64,000 bases of DNA. It comes from Thalassobius vesicularis. GTDB taxonomy: Bacteria; Pseudomonadota; Alphaproteobacteria; Rhodobacterales; Rhodobacteraceae. The notes under the pieces were generated by a model. The model worked only from the letters and a program-made list of their open reading frames with translations, was not told where the DNA came from and did not search any database. Positions 13,862 to 23,275 of the stretch are shown in pieces. The stretch spans positions 1 to 64,000 of the forward strand of contig NZ_SSMD01000002.1 of the NCBI RefSeq assembly GCF_004799325.1, written 5' to 3'. How positions within the stretch are numbered: position 1 is the stretch's first letter; every line of letters starts with the position of its first letter. The translations under genes and the position numbers were made by a program.

Positions 13862-16549
13862 TTATTCCGCCGCTTTTGCCGCCTTCATCGGCAGGCTAAC
13901 GCGGAACGCCGCCCCGCCCTGCCCCGGCAGATAGGAAATCGCGCCGTCCAGACGGGCCATGATTTCCCGGCAGATGGCCAGACCCAGACCCGCGCCGCCC
14001 GCCTTCTTCTGATCGCTGATCCGGCTGAATTTCTCGAAAATCAGCGCCTGCGAGTCAGACGGAATCCCCGAGCCGTTATCGACGAAATCCACCAGCAGAT
14101 ACCCGTCCCGACGCGTGACGCGGATGGCCAGGTTGGGATGCTCGGCGTCGCAGTATTTCTGCGCGTTGGCGATCAGGTTGATGAACACCTGCGCCAGACG
14201 GTCCAGATCGGTGAAGATCGGGATGTTTTCCAGCGCCCGCACCCGCACCATGCGCAGGCCCGCCGTCTGCACGCCGGTGGCGTTCACCGCGTGCTCGATC
14301 ACCTCGGACAGGTTGCCGTGCTGCATGTTCAGGCTGACCTGACCGTTTTCCAGCACCGACAGGTCCAGCAGGTCGTCCAGCAGGCGGGTCAGGCGGATCG
14401 CCTCGGAGTGGATGATGCCGGCGTATTTGTCCAGCTCGGCCTCGGACAGCCCATCGGCATCGCGCAGGATTTCCGAGAACGACCGGATCGAGGTCATCGG
14501 CGTGCGCAGCTCGTGGCTGATCTGGGACAGGAAGGCGTCCTTTTGCACCGACAGCTGGGTCAGCTTCTCGTTGGCGGCGCGCAGCTGGCGGGCGGTGCGG
14601 GTCAGCTCGGCGGATTTCGCCTCCAGCTGGCTGGAATATTCCATCATCTGCGCGGTTTCATCGGCCACGGCCAGCAGATCCTCGACCGAGACGGTGGCCC
14701 GCCCCATGATCTGCCCCACCATCGCATGGGCCGTCGCCGCCCCGACCGAGCCGGACAGTTCACGCTCCAGCCGTTGCAGGAATTCCGGCGAGGGTTCAGG
14801 CAGGTAGCCAGCCAGGCCCTGCGTCGCCGCCTCGCGCTGGAAAAAGCTTTGCGCCTCAACCGCGCCAAGGATGCGCTGCGCCATCACCATCAGGTCCTCG
14901 GACTGCGCGATGCCGCCCGACCAGCCCTGCGGGTTGCCCGAGTGCTGGAACACGTTGACGAATTGCGCGCCCTGCAGCCGCTCCATCGGTTTCGGGAAGG
15001 TGGCCAGCGACACGACCACGAACACGACCGAATTTAGCAGCAGCGACCACATCACCGTGTGCACCAGCGGGTTCATCCCCCCGATGCCGAACAGCGCCTG
15101 CGGCCGTAGCCAGCCGATACCCAAGGGGCCGTGCGCCAGAATCTCGGCGCTCATGAACAGGGACGGGCCAAAGCTGGGCAGCAGCAGGCTGTAGACCCAG
15201 ATGACAAAGCCCACGACCAGCCCCGCCAGTGCCCCCAGGCGCGTTGCGCCGCGCCAGAAGATGCCCCCCATCAACGGCGGCAGAAATTGCGCCACCCCCG
15301 CGAAGGAGATCAGGCCGATCGAGGCCAGCGCCGCACCGCCCCCGGAAAAGCGGTAATACAGATAGCCCAGCGCCAGAACGCCCGCGATGGACATCCGCCG
15401 CGCCAGCAGCACGACATGGCGCACATCGCCCGAGATCATCGCCCCGCCGCCCGTCAGCGTCAGCCAGATCGGCATGACGATGTGGTTCGACACCATCGTG
15501 GACAGCGCAATCGCCGCCACGATCACCATCGAGGTGGCCGAGCTGAACCCGCCCAGAAAAGACAGCATCGCCAGCCCGTCGCGACCCTGACTCAGCGGCA
15601 CGGTCAGCACGAACTGGTCGGGGTTGGAGCCCTTGGGCATCAGCTCCAGCCCGGTCACAGCAATGGGGACGACGAACAGGCTCATCAGCATCAGGTAGGT
15701 CGGGAACGCCCAAGAGGCGGTGCGCAGGTGGTTCTCGTCGTCGTTTTCCACGACCAGCACCTGGAACATCCGCGGCAGGGTCAGGAACGCAGCCGCCGAC
15801 AGAAAGATCAGCGCCGCCCAGCGCCCGTTATGCATCTGCCACTGGCCAATGTCTGACGCGTCAATCCGGGCCAGCGTCTCGGACACGCCGCCGCCAACGC
15901 CCCAGACCACGAAGACCCCCACGGCGACCAGCGCGAACAGCTTGACCACCGCCTCGACCGCGATGGCCATGACGACGCCGTGGTGACGCTCGTTCGCATC
16001 CAGGTTGCGGGTGCCGAACAGCACGGTGAACAGCGCCAGACCCGCCGCGACCCACAGCGCCGTGGCATCGCTGTCACCGATCTGGCGGACCGACGGGTCA
16101 TACAGAGCAAAGCTGGAAAAGGACGAGGTCACCGACTGCAATTGCAGCGCGATATAGGGCGTGGTGCCGATCACCGCGACAATCGTCACGAACACGGCCA
16201 GCGAGTTCGACTTACCATATCGCGACGAAATCAGGTCGGCGATCGAGGTGATGCGCTGCGTGCGTCCGATCCGTACCAGCTTGCGCAAGCCCCACCACCA
16301 GCCCAGCATGACCAGCGTCGGCCCGATATAGATCGTCAGGTATTCCAGCCCCGAGCGCGCCGCATAGCCCACCGCGCCGTAGAACGTCCAGGCGGTGCAA
16401 TAGATCGACAGTGACAGCGTGTACACGACCGGAGACCGCAGCCATCCCCCGCGCCCGCGCGCCGCCGCACGCTCGGCCATGAAGGCGACCAGGAACAGCA
16501 TGGCGACATAGCCCAGGCAGACCGCGACCAGCAGGTTCAGCGCGCCCAT
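13862..16549 (-). CDS. Sodium/solute-symporter-fused sensor histidine kinase
   Basis: 895 residues. About 1-520 is a Na+/solute symporter (SSSF) domain with 12-13 membrane helices. About 560-650 is a helical signalling linker. The HisKA dimerisation helix carries QISHELRTPM, and the ATPase domain has DNGSGIP and GGAGLGLAIC. No receiver domain is attached. CbrA and CrbS kinases have this plan and sense the flux of amino acids or acetate. It is the last gene of a three-gene set, with the receiver gene (16817-17182) and a small membrane protein (16551-16817) packed against it without gaps. A nutrient-sensing role is likely; the ligand is unknown. Confidence 0.9.
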   Translation of the reverse strand: MGALNLLVAVCLGYVAMLFLVAFMAERAAARGRGGWLRSPVVYTLSLSIYCTAWTFYGAVGYAARSGLEYLTIYIGPTLVMLGWWWGLRKLVRIGRTQRITSIADLISSRYGKSNSLAVFVTIVAVIGTTPYIALQLQSVTSSFSSFALYDPSVRQIGDSDATALWVAAGLALFTVLFGTRNLDANERHHGVVMAIAVEAVVKLFALVAVGVFVVWGVGGGVSETLARIDASDIGQWQMHNGRWAALIFLSAAAFLTLPRMFQVLVVENDDENHLRTASWAFPTYLMLMSLFVVPIAVTGLELMPKGSNPDQFVLTVPLSQGRDGLAMLSFLGGFSSATSMVIVAAIALSTMVSNHIVMPIWLTLTGGGAMISGDVRHVVLLARRMSIAGVLALGYLYYRFSGGGAALASIGLISFAGVAQFLPPLMGGIFWRGATRLGALAGLVVGFVIWVYSLLLPSFGPSLFMSAEILAHGPLGIGWLRPQALFGIGGMNPLVHTVMWSLLLNSVVFVVVSLATFPKPMERLQGAQFVNVFQHSGNPQGWSGGIAQSEDLMVMAQRILGAVEAQSFFQREAATQGLAGYLPEPSPEFLQRLERELSGSVGAATAHAMVGQIMGRATVSVEDLLAVADETAQMMEYSSQLEAKSAELTRTARQLRAANEKLTQLSVQKDAFLSQISHELRTPMTSIRSFSEILRDADGLSEAELDKYAGIIHSEAIRLTRLLDDLLDLSVLENGQVSLNMQHGNLSEVIEHAVNATGVQTAGLRMVRVRALENIPIFTDLDRLAQVFINLIANAQKYCDAEHPNLAIRVTRRDGYLLVDFVDNGSGIPSDSQALIFEKFSRISDQKKAGGAGLGLAICREIMARLDGAISYLPGQGGAAFRVSLPMKAAKAAE

Positions 16550-16550
16550 G

Positions 16551-16817
16551 TCAGTTTCCTTCCGTGGGCTCGGTATCGGCGTCCGGCTCCAGCCAGCGCG
16601 ACAGCGCCAGCGAAATCAGGACCAGCCCCAGCCACACCCCAAAGATATACAGCATCGCCTTTGACGTACTGATCCCGTACGGCCCCGGCGGCGCCCACAG
16701 CACCGGCACCCCCCACAGCAAGGCACCCAGGAACGGCATCAGCCGCGCCGCGTCGCGGACCCGCCGCTGCCGATAGCTTTTGCGTTCCAGAAACAGCGAG
16801 GGCCGGATCTTTGCCAT
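16551..16817 (-). CDS. Small membrane protein, possible symporter small subunit
   Basis: 88 residues with two hydrophobic helices (about 26-43 and 52-72) and a basic N-terminus. The size and topology resemble the small subunits (DUF485/DUF3311/DUF4212 type) encoded beside Na+/solute symporters. The ATG shares one base with the receiver gene's stop (TGATG), and the histidine kinase, whose N-terminus is a symporter, starts one base after this gene. That packing suggests the protein partners the symporter domain of the kinase. Confidence 0.7.
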   Translation of the reverse strand: MAKIRPSLFLERKSYRQRRVRDAARLMPFLGALLWGVPVLWAPPGPYGISTSKAMLYIFGVWLGLVLISLALSRWLEPDADTEPTEGN

Positions 16818-17182
16818 CAGGGCACCAGTTGCCGGACGACCTCCAGCACTTCGGCATTCGAGAAGGGCTTGGTCATGAAACGGCTGGCACCGATCTTCTG
16901 CGCCATCTCGCGGTCCTTGGACTGGCCGCGCGCGGTCAGCATCAGCACCGGCAATTCGCGGGTGCGGTCGGCCTCGCGCAGGTCGGACAGGATGTCATAC
17001 CCGCTGCGCCCGGGCAGCATGACGTCCAGAATCACCAGATCGGGGGACTTGGCATTCACGACCGAAACCGCGTCATGCCCGTTGGAATGCGTATCCACGC
17101 GCCAACCATCTCGCGACAGGATGAAACTGATCGCTTCGATGATGTTCGGCTCATCCTCGATCACAAGGACATGTTTGCCCAT
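16817..17182 (-). CDS. Single-domain response regulator (CheY-like)
   Basis: 121 residues, a lone receiver domain. The acidic pocket is VIEDEPN, the phospho-acceptor Asp is in LVILDVMLPGRSG, the switch Thr in LMLTARG and the Lys in MTKPF. There is no DNA-binding or other output domain, so the signal must pass through protein contacts or a phosphorelay. It is the first gene of the unit with the symporter-type kinase and is its probable substrate. CrbS-type kinases normally use a DNA-binding LuxR-type partner, so the lack of an output domain is notable. Confidence 0.92.
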   Translation of the reverse strand: MGKHVLVIEDEPNIIEAISFILSRDGWRVDTHSNGHDAVSVVNAKSPDLVILDVMLPGRSGYDILSDLREADRTRELPVLMLTARGQSKDREMAQKIGASRFMTKPFSNAEVLEVVRQLVP

Positions 17183-17262
17183 GCAGTCGTCCCCTCCCAG
17201 AGCGTGCAGTCATTTCCGTTCTGCATTTATCGGCAAACTCGGGCCGCGTGTCAAAACAGATG

Positions 17263-18576
17263 TCAGAACCCGTCGGTCAAAATTGATGGTTCCCGGCGTC
17301 CCGGGCAGTTTTCGCGGGGGCAGATCCGACAGCTGACCCCCACTTCGGCGGGCAGATCCCGCGTCCGTTCACCCGCCTCGACCGGCAGGATCAACATGTA
17401 GGCCTCGAACAGCGGCGGCTCGTCGAAACTGACCGGGGCCGAGGGCTGCGCGATCGAGTAGGTGCGGAACACGCCCCCGCCCCGTCCGGCCTGCCGCACC
17501 ACCTGCACCACCGGCATCATCGGGCGCGACAGCGCACGAAACAAGGGCCACAGCGGACAAGCCGCCCCAAAGCGCGGCAGCATGAACCCGTTCAGCGCCT
17601 TGCGGAATGTCATCGTCCCCGAGGCGTCGCAACTGACCAGCCCCACCGGGCTGCCAGCCGCCGATTCCGGGATCTCGGCCAGCCGGCGCATCACCGTCGC
17701 CAGATCGGTCTCGAAATGTCGCGCCAGCGCCGAAGGGTCCAGCCCATGCTGCGACAGCGCCGCAATCGTCTGGATCAGCGGCATGGTGCGGGCGTCCTTG
17801 GCATAGCGGCCCAGATACGTGCGCGCCATCGCCCGCGCGGCGGCGGATTGCAGCACGTCCTGCTGCGCGATCAGGGAATCGACATCCACCTCGCCGCCCT
17901 GTTCCAGCACAGGCATGTGATAGCCGCTGTCGCCCAGAAACGCGTCCAGCTCGTCCTGGGGAGAGCTCAGCTCGAACTCCTCCTCGTCCTCGTTGCTGTC
18001 CAGATAGCCCACCAGCGCCTTGGCACTATGCGCCAGCCGGTCCGCGTCTTCGTTGATGTTGCGGTGAAAGCGGTCGCGCCATTCCGGCTCCAGCCCCTTG
18101 GTTTCGGCCAAGATGGCAGCGGTCGAGCGGATCGCCGTGATGGTCGAGATCATCTCGTGCAGAGCGGCGGCCAGATGGGGGTCGTGGGTCAGCCGGTCGG
18201 ACAGGGTTTCGACGGTGCGCTCCAGCTCCAGCACGCGGCGGTGGCGGCGTTCCAGCAGCTGCGCCCAACCCGGAAAGCGGCCCGCGAAATCCTCCAGCGC
18301 GTCGGTTTCCGCCCCGGCCGTGGGGTCCGCAGCCCGCGCTTCGCGCAGGGTCGAGATCAGCGCCGCCTCGGCCCCCTCGGTCAAAGCGGACGGTTCCACC
18401 CCCAACGCGCGGGCGATGCCCAGCAACAATTTCCCCCCGATTCTCCTTCGGTTATGCTCGATCAGATTGAGGTAAGAGGCAGAAATATCCACGTCACGTG
18501 CCAGATCGGTCTGACGCATCCCCAGCATCATGCGTCGTTCCCGGATGCGGGTTCCTGTCAACTGACGTTGCGGCAT
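17263..18576 (-). CDS. Short-chain fatty acyl transcriptional regulator (XRE family, ScfR/RamB-like)
   Basis: 437 residues from the ATG at 18576. Residues about 1-65 form an XRE helix-turn-helix (RIRERRMMLGMRQTDLARDV, SASYLNLIEHNRRRIGG). The C-terminal domain is of the short-chain acyl regulator type and ends in the Cys motif SCRICPRENCPGRREPS. Relatives control acetate, propionate and glyoxylate-bypass genes. It is divergent from the substrate-binding protein gene at 18795, with 218 bp between them containing CAGTA-TGC-TACTG at 18633-18645, a possible operator. Together with the nearby 3-hydroxybutyrate dehydrogenase and acyl-CoA ligase this hints at short-chain acid control. Confidence 0.85.
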   Translation of the reverse strand: MPQRQLTGTRIRERRMMLGMRQTDLARDVDISASYLNLIEHNRRRIGGKLLLGIARALGVEPSALTEGAEAALISTLREARAADPTAGAETDALEDFAGRFPGWAQLLERRHRRVLELERTVETLSDRLTHDPHLAAALHEMISTITAIRSTAAILAETKGLEPEWRDRFHRNINEDADRLAHSAKALVGYLDSNEDEEEFELSSPQDELDAFLGDSGYHMPVLEQGGEVDVDSLIAQQDVLQSAAARAMARTYLGRYAKDARTMPLIQTIAALSQHGLDPSALARHFETDLATVMRRLAEIPESAAGSPVGLVSCDASGTMTFRKALNGFMLPRFGAACPLWPLFRALSRPMMPVVQVVRQAGRGGGVFRTYSIAQPSAPVSFDEPPLFEAYMLILPVEAGERTRDLPAEVGVSCRICPRENCPGRREPSILTDGF

Positions 18577-18794
18577 GCTTTTTCCTATCCTTATCAAGCA
18601 CATTCTGCAGCGCGGAATAATTTGTTTACACAGTATGCTACTGCATTGTGATTTTCTTTACAAAAAAATTGTTTCGTTCAAGGACGTTGTTGCGAAGTTT
18701 TCTTATCCGGCCTGATAATGGTTTTGCACAAACTGTGCTTGCAGTTGCGCGCAAGAGGAGGCCGCAACCGCATTTCACGAAACGGGAGGATTAA

Positions 18795-20141
18795 ATGTCC
18801 AATACCAAACTGACTCGCCGTGGCGTGCTGAAGTCAGGTGCCGTTGCCGGCGCCGGCGTCGCACTTCCGACGATCTTCACCGCGTCCTCGGCCGCAGCCT
18901 TTACCAACGAGCCGACCGGCCCGTCGGTTACCCTGGGCTTCAACGTGCCGCAGACCGGCCCCTACGCGGATGAAGGTGCAGACGAACTGCGCGCATTCCA
19001 GCTGGCGGTCGAGCACCTGAACGGCGGTGGCGACGGCGGTATGCTGGGGACTTTCAGCTCGAAGGCGCTGAAGGGCAACGGCATCCTGGGCAAAGAGGTG
19101 AAATTCGTCACCGGCGATACCCAGACCAAGTCGGACGCCGCACGCGCTTCGGCCAAGTCGATGATCGAAAAAGACGGCGCCATCATGATCTCGGGCGGTT
19201 CGTCCTCGGGTGTGGCCGTTGCAGTGCAGGGCCTGTGCCAAGAGGCCGGCATCATCTTCATGGCGGGCCTGACCCACTCGAACGACACCACCGGCAAGGA
19301 CAAGAAGGCAAACGGTTTCCGTCACTTCTTCAACGCCTACATGTCGGGCGCTGCTCTGGCACCCGTGCTGTCGAAGCTGTATGGCAACGACCGCCGCGCC
19401 TATCACCTGACCGCAGACTACACCTGGGGCTGGACCCAGCAGGCGTCGATCGCGGCCGCAACCGAGGCCCTGGGCTGGCAGACCGTCAACAACGTGCTGA
19501 CCCCGCTGGCGCAGACGGACTTCTCGTCCTACATCGCTCCGGTGCTGAACTCGGGCGCAGATGTTCTGGTTCTGAACCACTACGGCGGGAACATGGTCAA
19601 CTCGCTGACCAACGCCGTGCAGTTCGGCCTGCGTGACAAGCAGGTGAACGGCAAGAACTTCGAGATCGTCGTTCCGCTGTACTCCGAGCTGATGGCCAAG
19701 GGCGCCGGTGCCAACATCAAGGGCATCGTCGGTTCGCAGAACTGGGACTGGAAACTGCAGGACGAAGGCACCAAGGCATTCGTTCAGTCGTTCGGCACCA
19801 AGTACGGCTTCCCGCCGTCGCAGGCTGCACAGACCTGCTATGCTCAGACCATCCTGTACGCAGATGCTGTCGAGCGCGCCGGTTCGTTCAACCCCTGCGC
19901 CGTGGCCGAAGCCCTGGAAGGCTTCGAATTCGACGGCCTGGGCAACGGCAAGACGTTGTACCGCAAAGACGACCACCAGTGCTTCAAAGACGTGCTGGTT
20001 GTGCGCGGTGCAATGACCCCGGAAAGCGAATTCCACCTCGTGGAAATCGTCGAGGTCACCCCGACCGAGCAAGTCACCTATGCCCCCGATCACCCGATGT
20101 TCGCGGGCGGCGCACTGGGCACCTGCAACCCGGGCGCCTGA
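18795..20141 (+). CDS. ABC transporter substrate-binding protein (HAAT type, Tat-exported)
   Basis: 448 residues. A twin-arginine signal is present: TRRGVLKSGAVAGAGVALP followed by a hydrophobic run and an Ala-rich cleavage region near residue 35. The mature part is a two-lobe periplasmic binding protein of the branched-chain amino acid/amide group, with VTLGFNVPQTGPYADEGAD at its start. It heads the operon with two permeases and two ATPases. The ligand is not evident; the divergent acyl regulator and downstream 3-hydroxybutyrate dehydrogenase make short-chain acids as plausible as amino acids or urea. GGAGG precedes the ATG. A hairpin follows the stop. Confidence 0.88.
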   Translation: MSNTKLTRRGVLKSGAVAGAGVALPTIFTASSAAAFTNEPTGPSVTLGFNVPQTGPYADEGADELRAFQLAVEHLNGGGDGGMLGTFSSKALKGNGILGKEVKFVTGDTQTKSDAARASAKSMIEKDGAIMISGGSSSGVAVAVQGLCQEAGIIFMAGLTHSNDTTGKDKKANGFRHFFNAYMSGAALAPVLSKLYGNDRRAYHLTADYTWGWTQQASIAAATEALGWQTVNNVLTPLAQTDFSSYIAPVLNSGADVLVLNHYGGNMVNSLTNAVQFGLRDKQVNGKNFEIVVPLYSELMAKGAGANIKGIVGSQNWDWKLQDEGTKAFVQSFGTKYGFPPSQAAQTCYAQTILYADAVERAGSFNPCAVAEALEGFEFDGLGNGKTLYRKDDHQCFKDVLVVRGAMTPESEFHLVEIVEVTPTEQVTYAPDHPMFAGGALGTCNPGA

Positions 20142-20159
20142 TCCAAGCCATGACCAACG

Positions 20160-20187
20160 GGGGCCGCGCCAGCGCGCGGCCCCTTTT
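20160..20187 (+). terminator. Intercistronic hairpin after the binding-protein gene
   Basis: A perfect 10-bp stem GGGGCCGCGC / GCGCGGCCCC with loop CAGC is followed by TTTT. It lies between the binding-protein gene and the permease genes, so it can act as a partial terminator that also protects the upstream message, giving more binding protein than membrane subunits. Confidence 0.75.
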
Positions 20188-20260
20188 CAGACAGCGTGCC
20201 CCCGGGCGCGCCCTGTCGGCATGGCCGGCCACCAATTGAACAACACCCAAGGTGGGGACA

Positions 20261-21292
20261 ATGGACGCATTTATCCTTCAAATCCTGAACGGGCTCGACA
20301 AGGGCTCGGCCTATGCGCTGATCGCGCTGGGTCTGACACTGATCTTCGGTACGCTGGGCGTGGTGAACTTCGCCCACGGCGCGCTTTTCATGATCGGCGC
20401 ATTCTGCTCGGTCACTCTGTCGAAACTGCTGAACCTCAGCTACGAGGTGGTTGACCCCACCAAGAAAGACTTCCTGGGGCGGCCGTTGGTCGAAAAGCAC
20501 ACCTACATCGAAAGCTGGTTCGGCCCCGAAACGGGGGCGGCGATCATCGACTGGTCGGTTCCCCTTGCGATCCTGTTCTCGATCCCGATCATGATCGGGA
20601 TCGGCTTCGTGATGGAGCGCGGCCTGATCAAGCATTTCTACAAGCGTCCTCATGCCGACCAGATCCTGGTGACCTTCGGCCTGGCCATCGTGCTGCAGGA
20701 AATCGTCAAGTATTTCTACGGCGCGAACCCGATCCCCACCCCGGCCCCGGCGGCCTTCACCGGATCGTTCGATTTCGGCACCATGCTGGGCTTTGATCCG
20801 AACACCGTGATCTACCCGTACTGGCGCCTGGTCTACTTCAGCTTCGCGGCCCTCATCATCGGTGCGGTCTTTGCCTTCCTGCAGTTCACCACCTTCGGGA
20901 TGGTCGTGCGCGCGGGCATGGCGGATCGTGAAACCGTGGGCCTGCTGGGCATCAATATCGACAAGCGTTTCACCATCATGTTCGGCCTTGCGGCTGCGGT
21001 GGCGGGCTTGGCGGGCGTCATGTACGCGCCGATCAACTCGCCGAACTATCACATGGGCATGGATTTCCTGGTGCTGAGTTTCGTGGTTGTGGTTGTCGGC
21101 GGCATGGGGTCCCTTCCGGGCGCTGTCGCCGCCGGCTTCCTTCTGGGTATTCTGGAAAGCTTCGCCTCGATGAACGAGATCAAGTCCCTGATCCCCGGGA
21201 TTGACCAGATCATCATCTACCTTGTCGCAATCATCATTCTGCTGACGCGTCCCCGTGGCCTGATGGGTCGCAAAGGCGTGATGGAGGACTAA
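20261..21292 (+). CDS. Branched-chain-type ABC permease LivH family
   Basis: 343 residues from the ATG at 20261 (AAGG eight bases upstream); an in-frame GTG at 20252 is possible. Eight or so membrane helices. The family signature ALIALGLTLIFGTLGVVNFAHG is split around the first helices and the cytoplasmic loop GMVVRAGMADRETVGLLGIN contacts the ATPase. A polar insert of about 50 residues (VDPTKKDFLGRPLVEKHTY onward) between helices is longer than in E. coli LivH. It works with the LivM homologue that starts 3 bp downstream. Same operon as the binding protein. Confidence 0.9.
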   Translation: MDAFILQILNGLDKGSAYALIALGLTLIFGTLGVVNFAHGALFMIGAFCSVTLSKLLNLSYEVVDPTKKDFLGRPLVEKHTYIESWFGPETGAAIIDWSVPLAILFSIPIMIGIGFVMERGLIKHFYKRPHADQILVTFGLAIVLQEIVKYFYGANPIPTPAPAAFTGSFDFGTMLGFDPNTVIYPYWRLVYFSFAALIIGAVFAFLQFTTFGMVVRAGMADRETVGLLGINIDKRFTIMFGLAAAVAGLAGVMYAPINSPNYHMGMDFLVLSFVVVVVGGMGSLPGAVAAGFLLGILESFASMNEIKSLIPGIDQIIIYLVAIIILLTRPRGLMGRKGVMED

Positions 21293-21295
21293 TCC

Positions 21296-22495
21296 ATGCT
21301 GGGTCTCAACAAGAAAGACGCAACCCTTCTGCTGCTGGTCGCCATCCTTGCCCTGTGCGCACCGTTCATCCTGAACCCCTTCCCCGAAGGCAGTGCACTG
21401 GCGCAATTCAACGCGGGTTATCCCGACCTGATGCAGCGTTTCGTGATCTTTGGCATCTTCGCCATCGGCTTCAACATCCTGTTCGGTCTGACCGGCTACC
21501 TCTCGTTCGGCCACGCGGCCTTTCTGGGGGTGGGGTCCTACTCGGCGGTGTGGATGTTCAAGCTGCTCAGCATGAACGTGATCCCCGCCATCATCCTGTC
21601 GATGATCGTCTCGGGCCTGTTCGCGGTGGTGATCGGCTTCGTGTCGCTGCGCCGCTCGGGGATCTACTTCTCGATCCTGACGCTGGCCTTCGCGCAGATG
21701 AGCTTCAACCTGGCCTACTCGGTGCTGACGCCCATCACCAACGGTGAAACCGGCCTGCAGCTGACGCTGAACGACCCCCGTATTTTGGGCGAGTCGGCGA
21801 CGGCGGATGGCTCGATCCCGGTGACCAACCTGTTCGGGCTGGAAATGCGCTCGACCTTCCAGATGGATGTCGGTGCGTGGCTGTTCCAGTTCAACGTCGG
21901 CTACTACCTGTGCGCCTTCATCATGCTGCTGGCCTTCTACCTCAGCCTGCGGATCTTCCGCTCGCCCTTCGGGATGATGCTGCGCGCAGTGAAATCGAAC
22001 CAGCAGCGTATGCGCTACACCGGTCTGAACCCGCGTCCGTACACCCTGGCTGCTTTCGTGATCTCGGGCATGTATGCCGGCCTGGCCGGTGGCCTGATGG
22101 CCTCGATGGACCCGCTTGCAGGCGCCGAGCGTATGCAGTGGACCGCTTCGGGCGAGGTTGTTCTGATGACCATCCTCGGCGGTGCCGGCACCCTGATCGG
22201 CCCGGTTCTGGGCGCAGGCTTCATCAAGTACTTCGAGAACATCTTCTCGAAGATCAACGACAACGTCCTGCACGGCTGGTTCAGCTTCATGCCGGACGGG
22301 CTTGAGGACTTCGTGGTCGGCATCGTTCACCCCTTCATCGGTAAGGGCTGGCACCTGACCCTGGGCATCCTGTTCATGCTGGTCGTGATCTTCCTGCCTG
22401 GTGGCCTGGTCGAAGGCGGACAGCGCATTGCCAGAGCCCTGCGCAAGGACAAGTCCGACGACAAGTCCAACGCCAAATCCAACCCTGCGGAATAA
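21296..22495 (+). CDS. Branched-chain-type ABC permease LivM family
   Basis: 399 residues with about nine hydrophobic segments. The LivM motif [20 protein letters not shown] lies near residue 62-80 and the coupling loop [16 protein letters not shown] near 230. Compared with simple LivM it has an extra loop of about 40 residues ([19 protein letters not shown]), as in urea and amide transporters. The C-terminus ends in a Lys/Asp/Ser-rich tail ([16 protein letters not shown]). The start lies 3 bp after the LivH stop, so coupled translation is likely. Confidence 0.9.
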   Translation: MLGLNKKDATLLLLVAILALCAPFILNPFPEGSALAQFNAGYPDLMQRFVIFGIFAIGFNILFGLTGYLSFGHAAFLGVGSYSAVWMFKLLSMNVIPAIILSMIVSGLFAVVIGFVSLRRSGIYFSILTLAFAQMSFNLAYSVLTPITNGETGLQLTLNDPRILGESATADGSIPVTNLFGLEMRSTFQMDVGAWLFQFNVGYYLCAFIMLLAFYLSLRIFRSPFGMMLRAVKSNQQRMRYTGLNPRPYTLAAFVISGMYAGLAGGLMASMDPLAGAERMQWTASGEVVLMTILGGAGTLIGPVLGAGFIKYFENIFSKINDNVLHGWFSFMPDGLEDFVVGIVHPFIGKGWHLTLGILFMLVVIFLPGGLVEGGQRIARALRKDKSDDKSNAKSNPAE

Positions 22496-22507
22496 GGAGA
22501 CAACTCA

Positions 22508-23263
22508 ATGGGTATCCTTGAAGTCAAAGGCGTGAACAAACGCTTCGGCGGTCTGCAGGCCCTGGGCAATGTGAACCTCAGCGTGCGCGAAAACACCGTG
22601 CACGCGATCATCGGGCCGAACGGCGCGGGCAAATCCACCCTGCTGAACTGCCTGGTGGGCAAGCTGATCCCCGACACCGGGTCCGTCATGTTCGACGGCA
22701 ACTCGGTGCTGGGGCGCCAGCCGCACGAGATCAACCAGATGGGCATCAGCCGCGTGTTCCAGACGCCCGAGATCTTTGGTGATCTCACCGTCATGGAAAA
22801 CATGATGATCCCGATCTTCGCCAAGCGGGACGGCGCGTTCCGGATGCATGCCGTCGGCAACATGATGTCCGAAAAGGACATCGTGGAAGCCGCGGAAAAG
22901 ATGCTGGTCGACATGAACATGGCCGACAAGCGCAACATGCACACCGCCTCGATGTCGCGCGGCGACAAGCGGCGGCTGGAAATCGGCATGTGCCTGGCGC
23001 AGGAACCGCGTCTGCTGTTGCTGGACGAACCCACCGCCGGCATGGCGCGGGCCGACACCAACAACACGATCGACCTGCTCAAGCAGATCAAGGCCGAGCG
23101 CGACATCACCATCGCGATCATCGAACACGACATGCACGTGGTGTTCAGCCTTGCCGACCGCATCACCGTTCTGGCCCAGGGTACCCCCCTGGTCGAGGAC
23201 GACCCGCAGAACATCAAGGGCAACCCCAAGGTGCGCGAAGCGTATCTGGGCGAGTCCGCGTAA
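22508..23263 (+). CDS. ABC transporter ATPase, LivG type
   Basis: 251 residues. Walker A GPNGAGKST, Q-loop near VFQTPEIFGDLTV, Walker B LLLLDEPTAGM and the switch His in IIEHDM are all present. The signature motif reads MSRGDKRRLEIG rather than LSGGQ, as in many LivG-like ATPases of amide transporters. It supplies one of the two nucleotide-binding sites, with the 23276-24031 product as the likely other. AAGGAG precedes the ATG. Operon position and family agree. Confidence 0.92.
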   Translation: MGILEVKGVNKRFGGLQALGNVNLSVRENTVHAIIGPNGAGKSTLLNCLVGKLIPDTGSVMFDGNSVLGRQPHEINQMGISRVFQTPEIFGDLTVMENMMIPIFAKRDGAFRMHAVGNMMSEKDIVEAAEKMLVDMNMADKRNMHTASMSRGDKRRLEIGMCLAQEPRLLLLDEPTAGMARADTNNTIDLLKQIKAERDITIAIIEHDMHVVFSLADRITVLAQGTPLVEDDPQNIKGNPKVREAYLGESA

Positions 23264-23275
23264 GGAGAGCCTGAC

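Noticed and set aside
20090-22354. Open frame of 754 codons on the minus strand
   Set aside because: It lies fully antisense to the two permease genes, is rich in His/Arg/Gln/Asp as antisense frames of GC-rich genes are, and has no domain.
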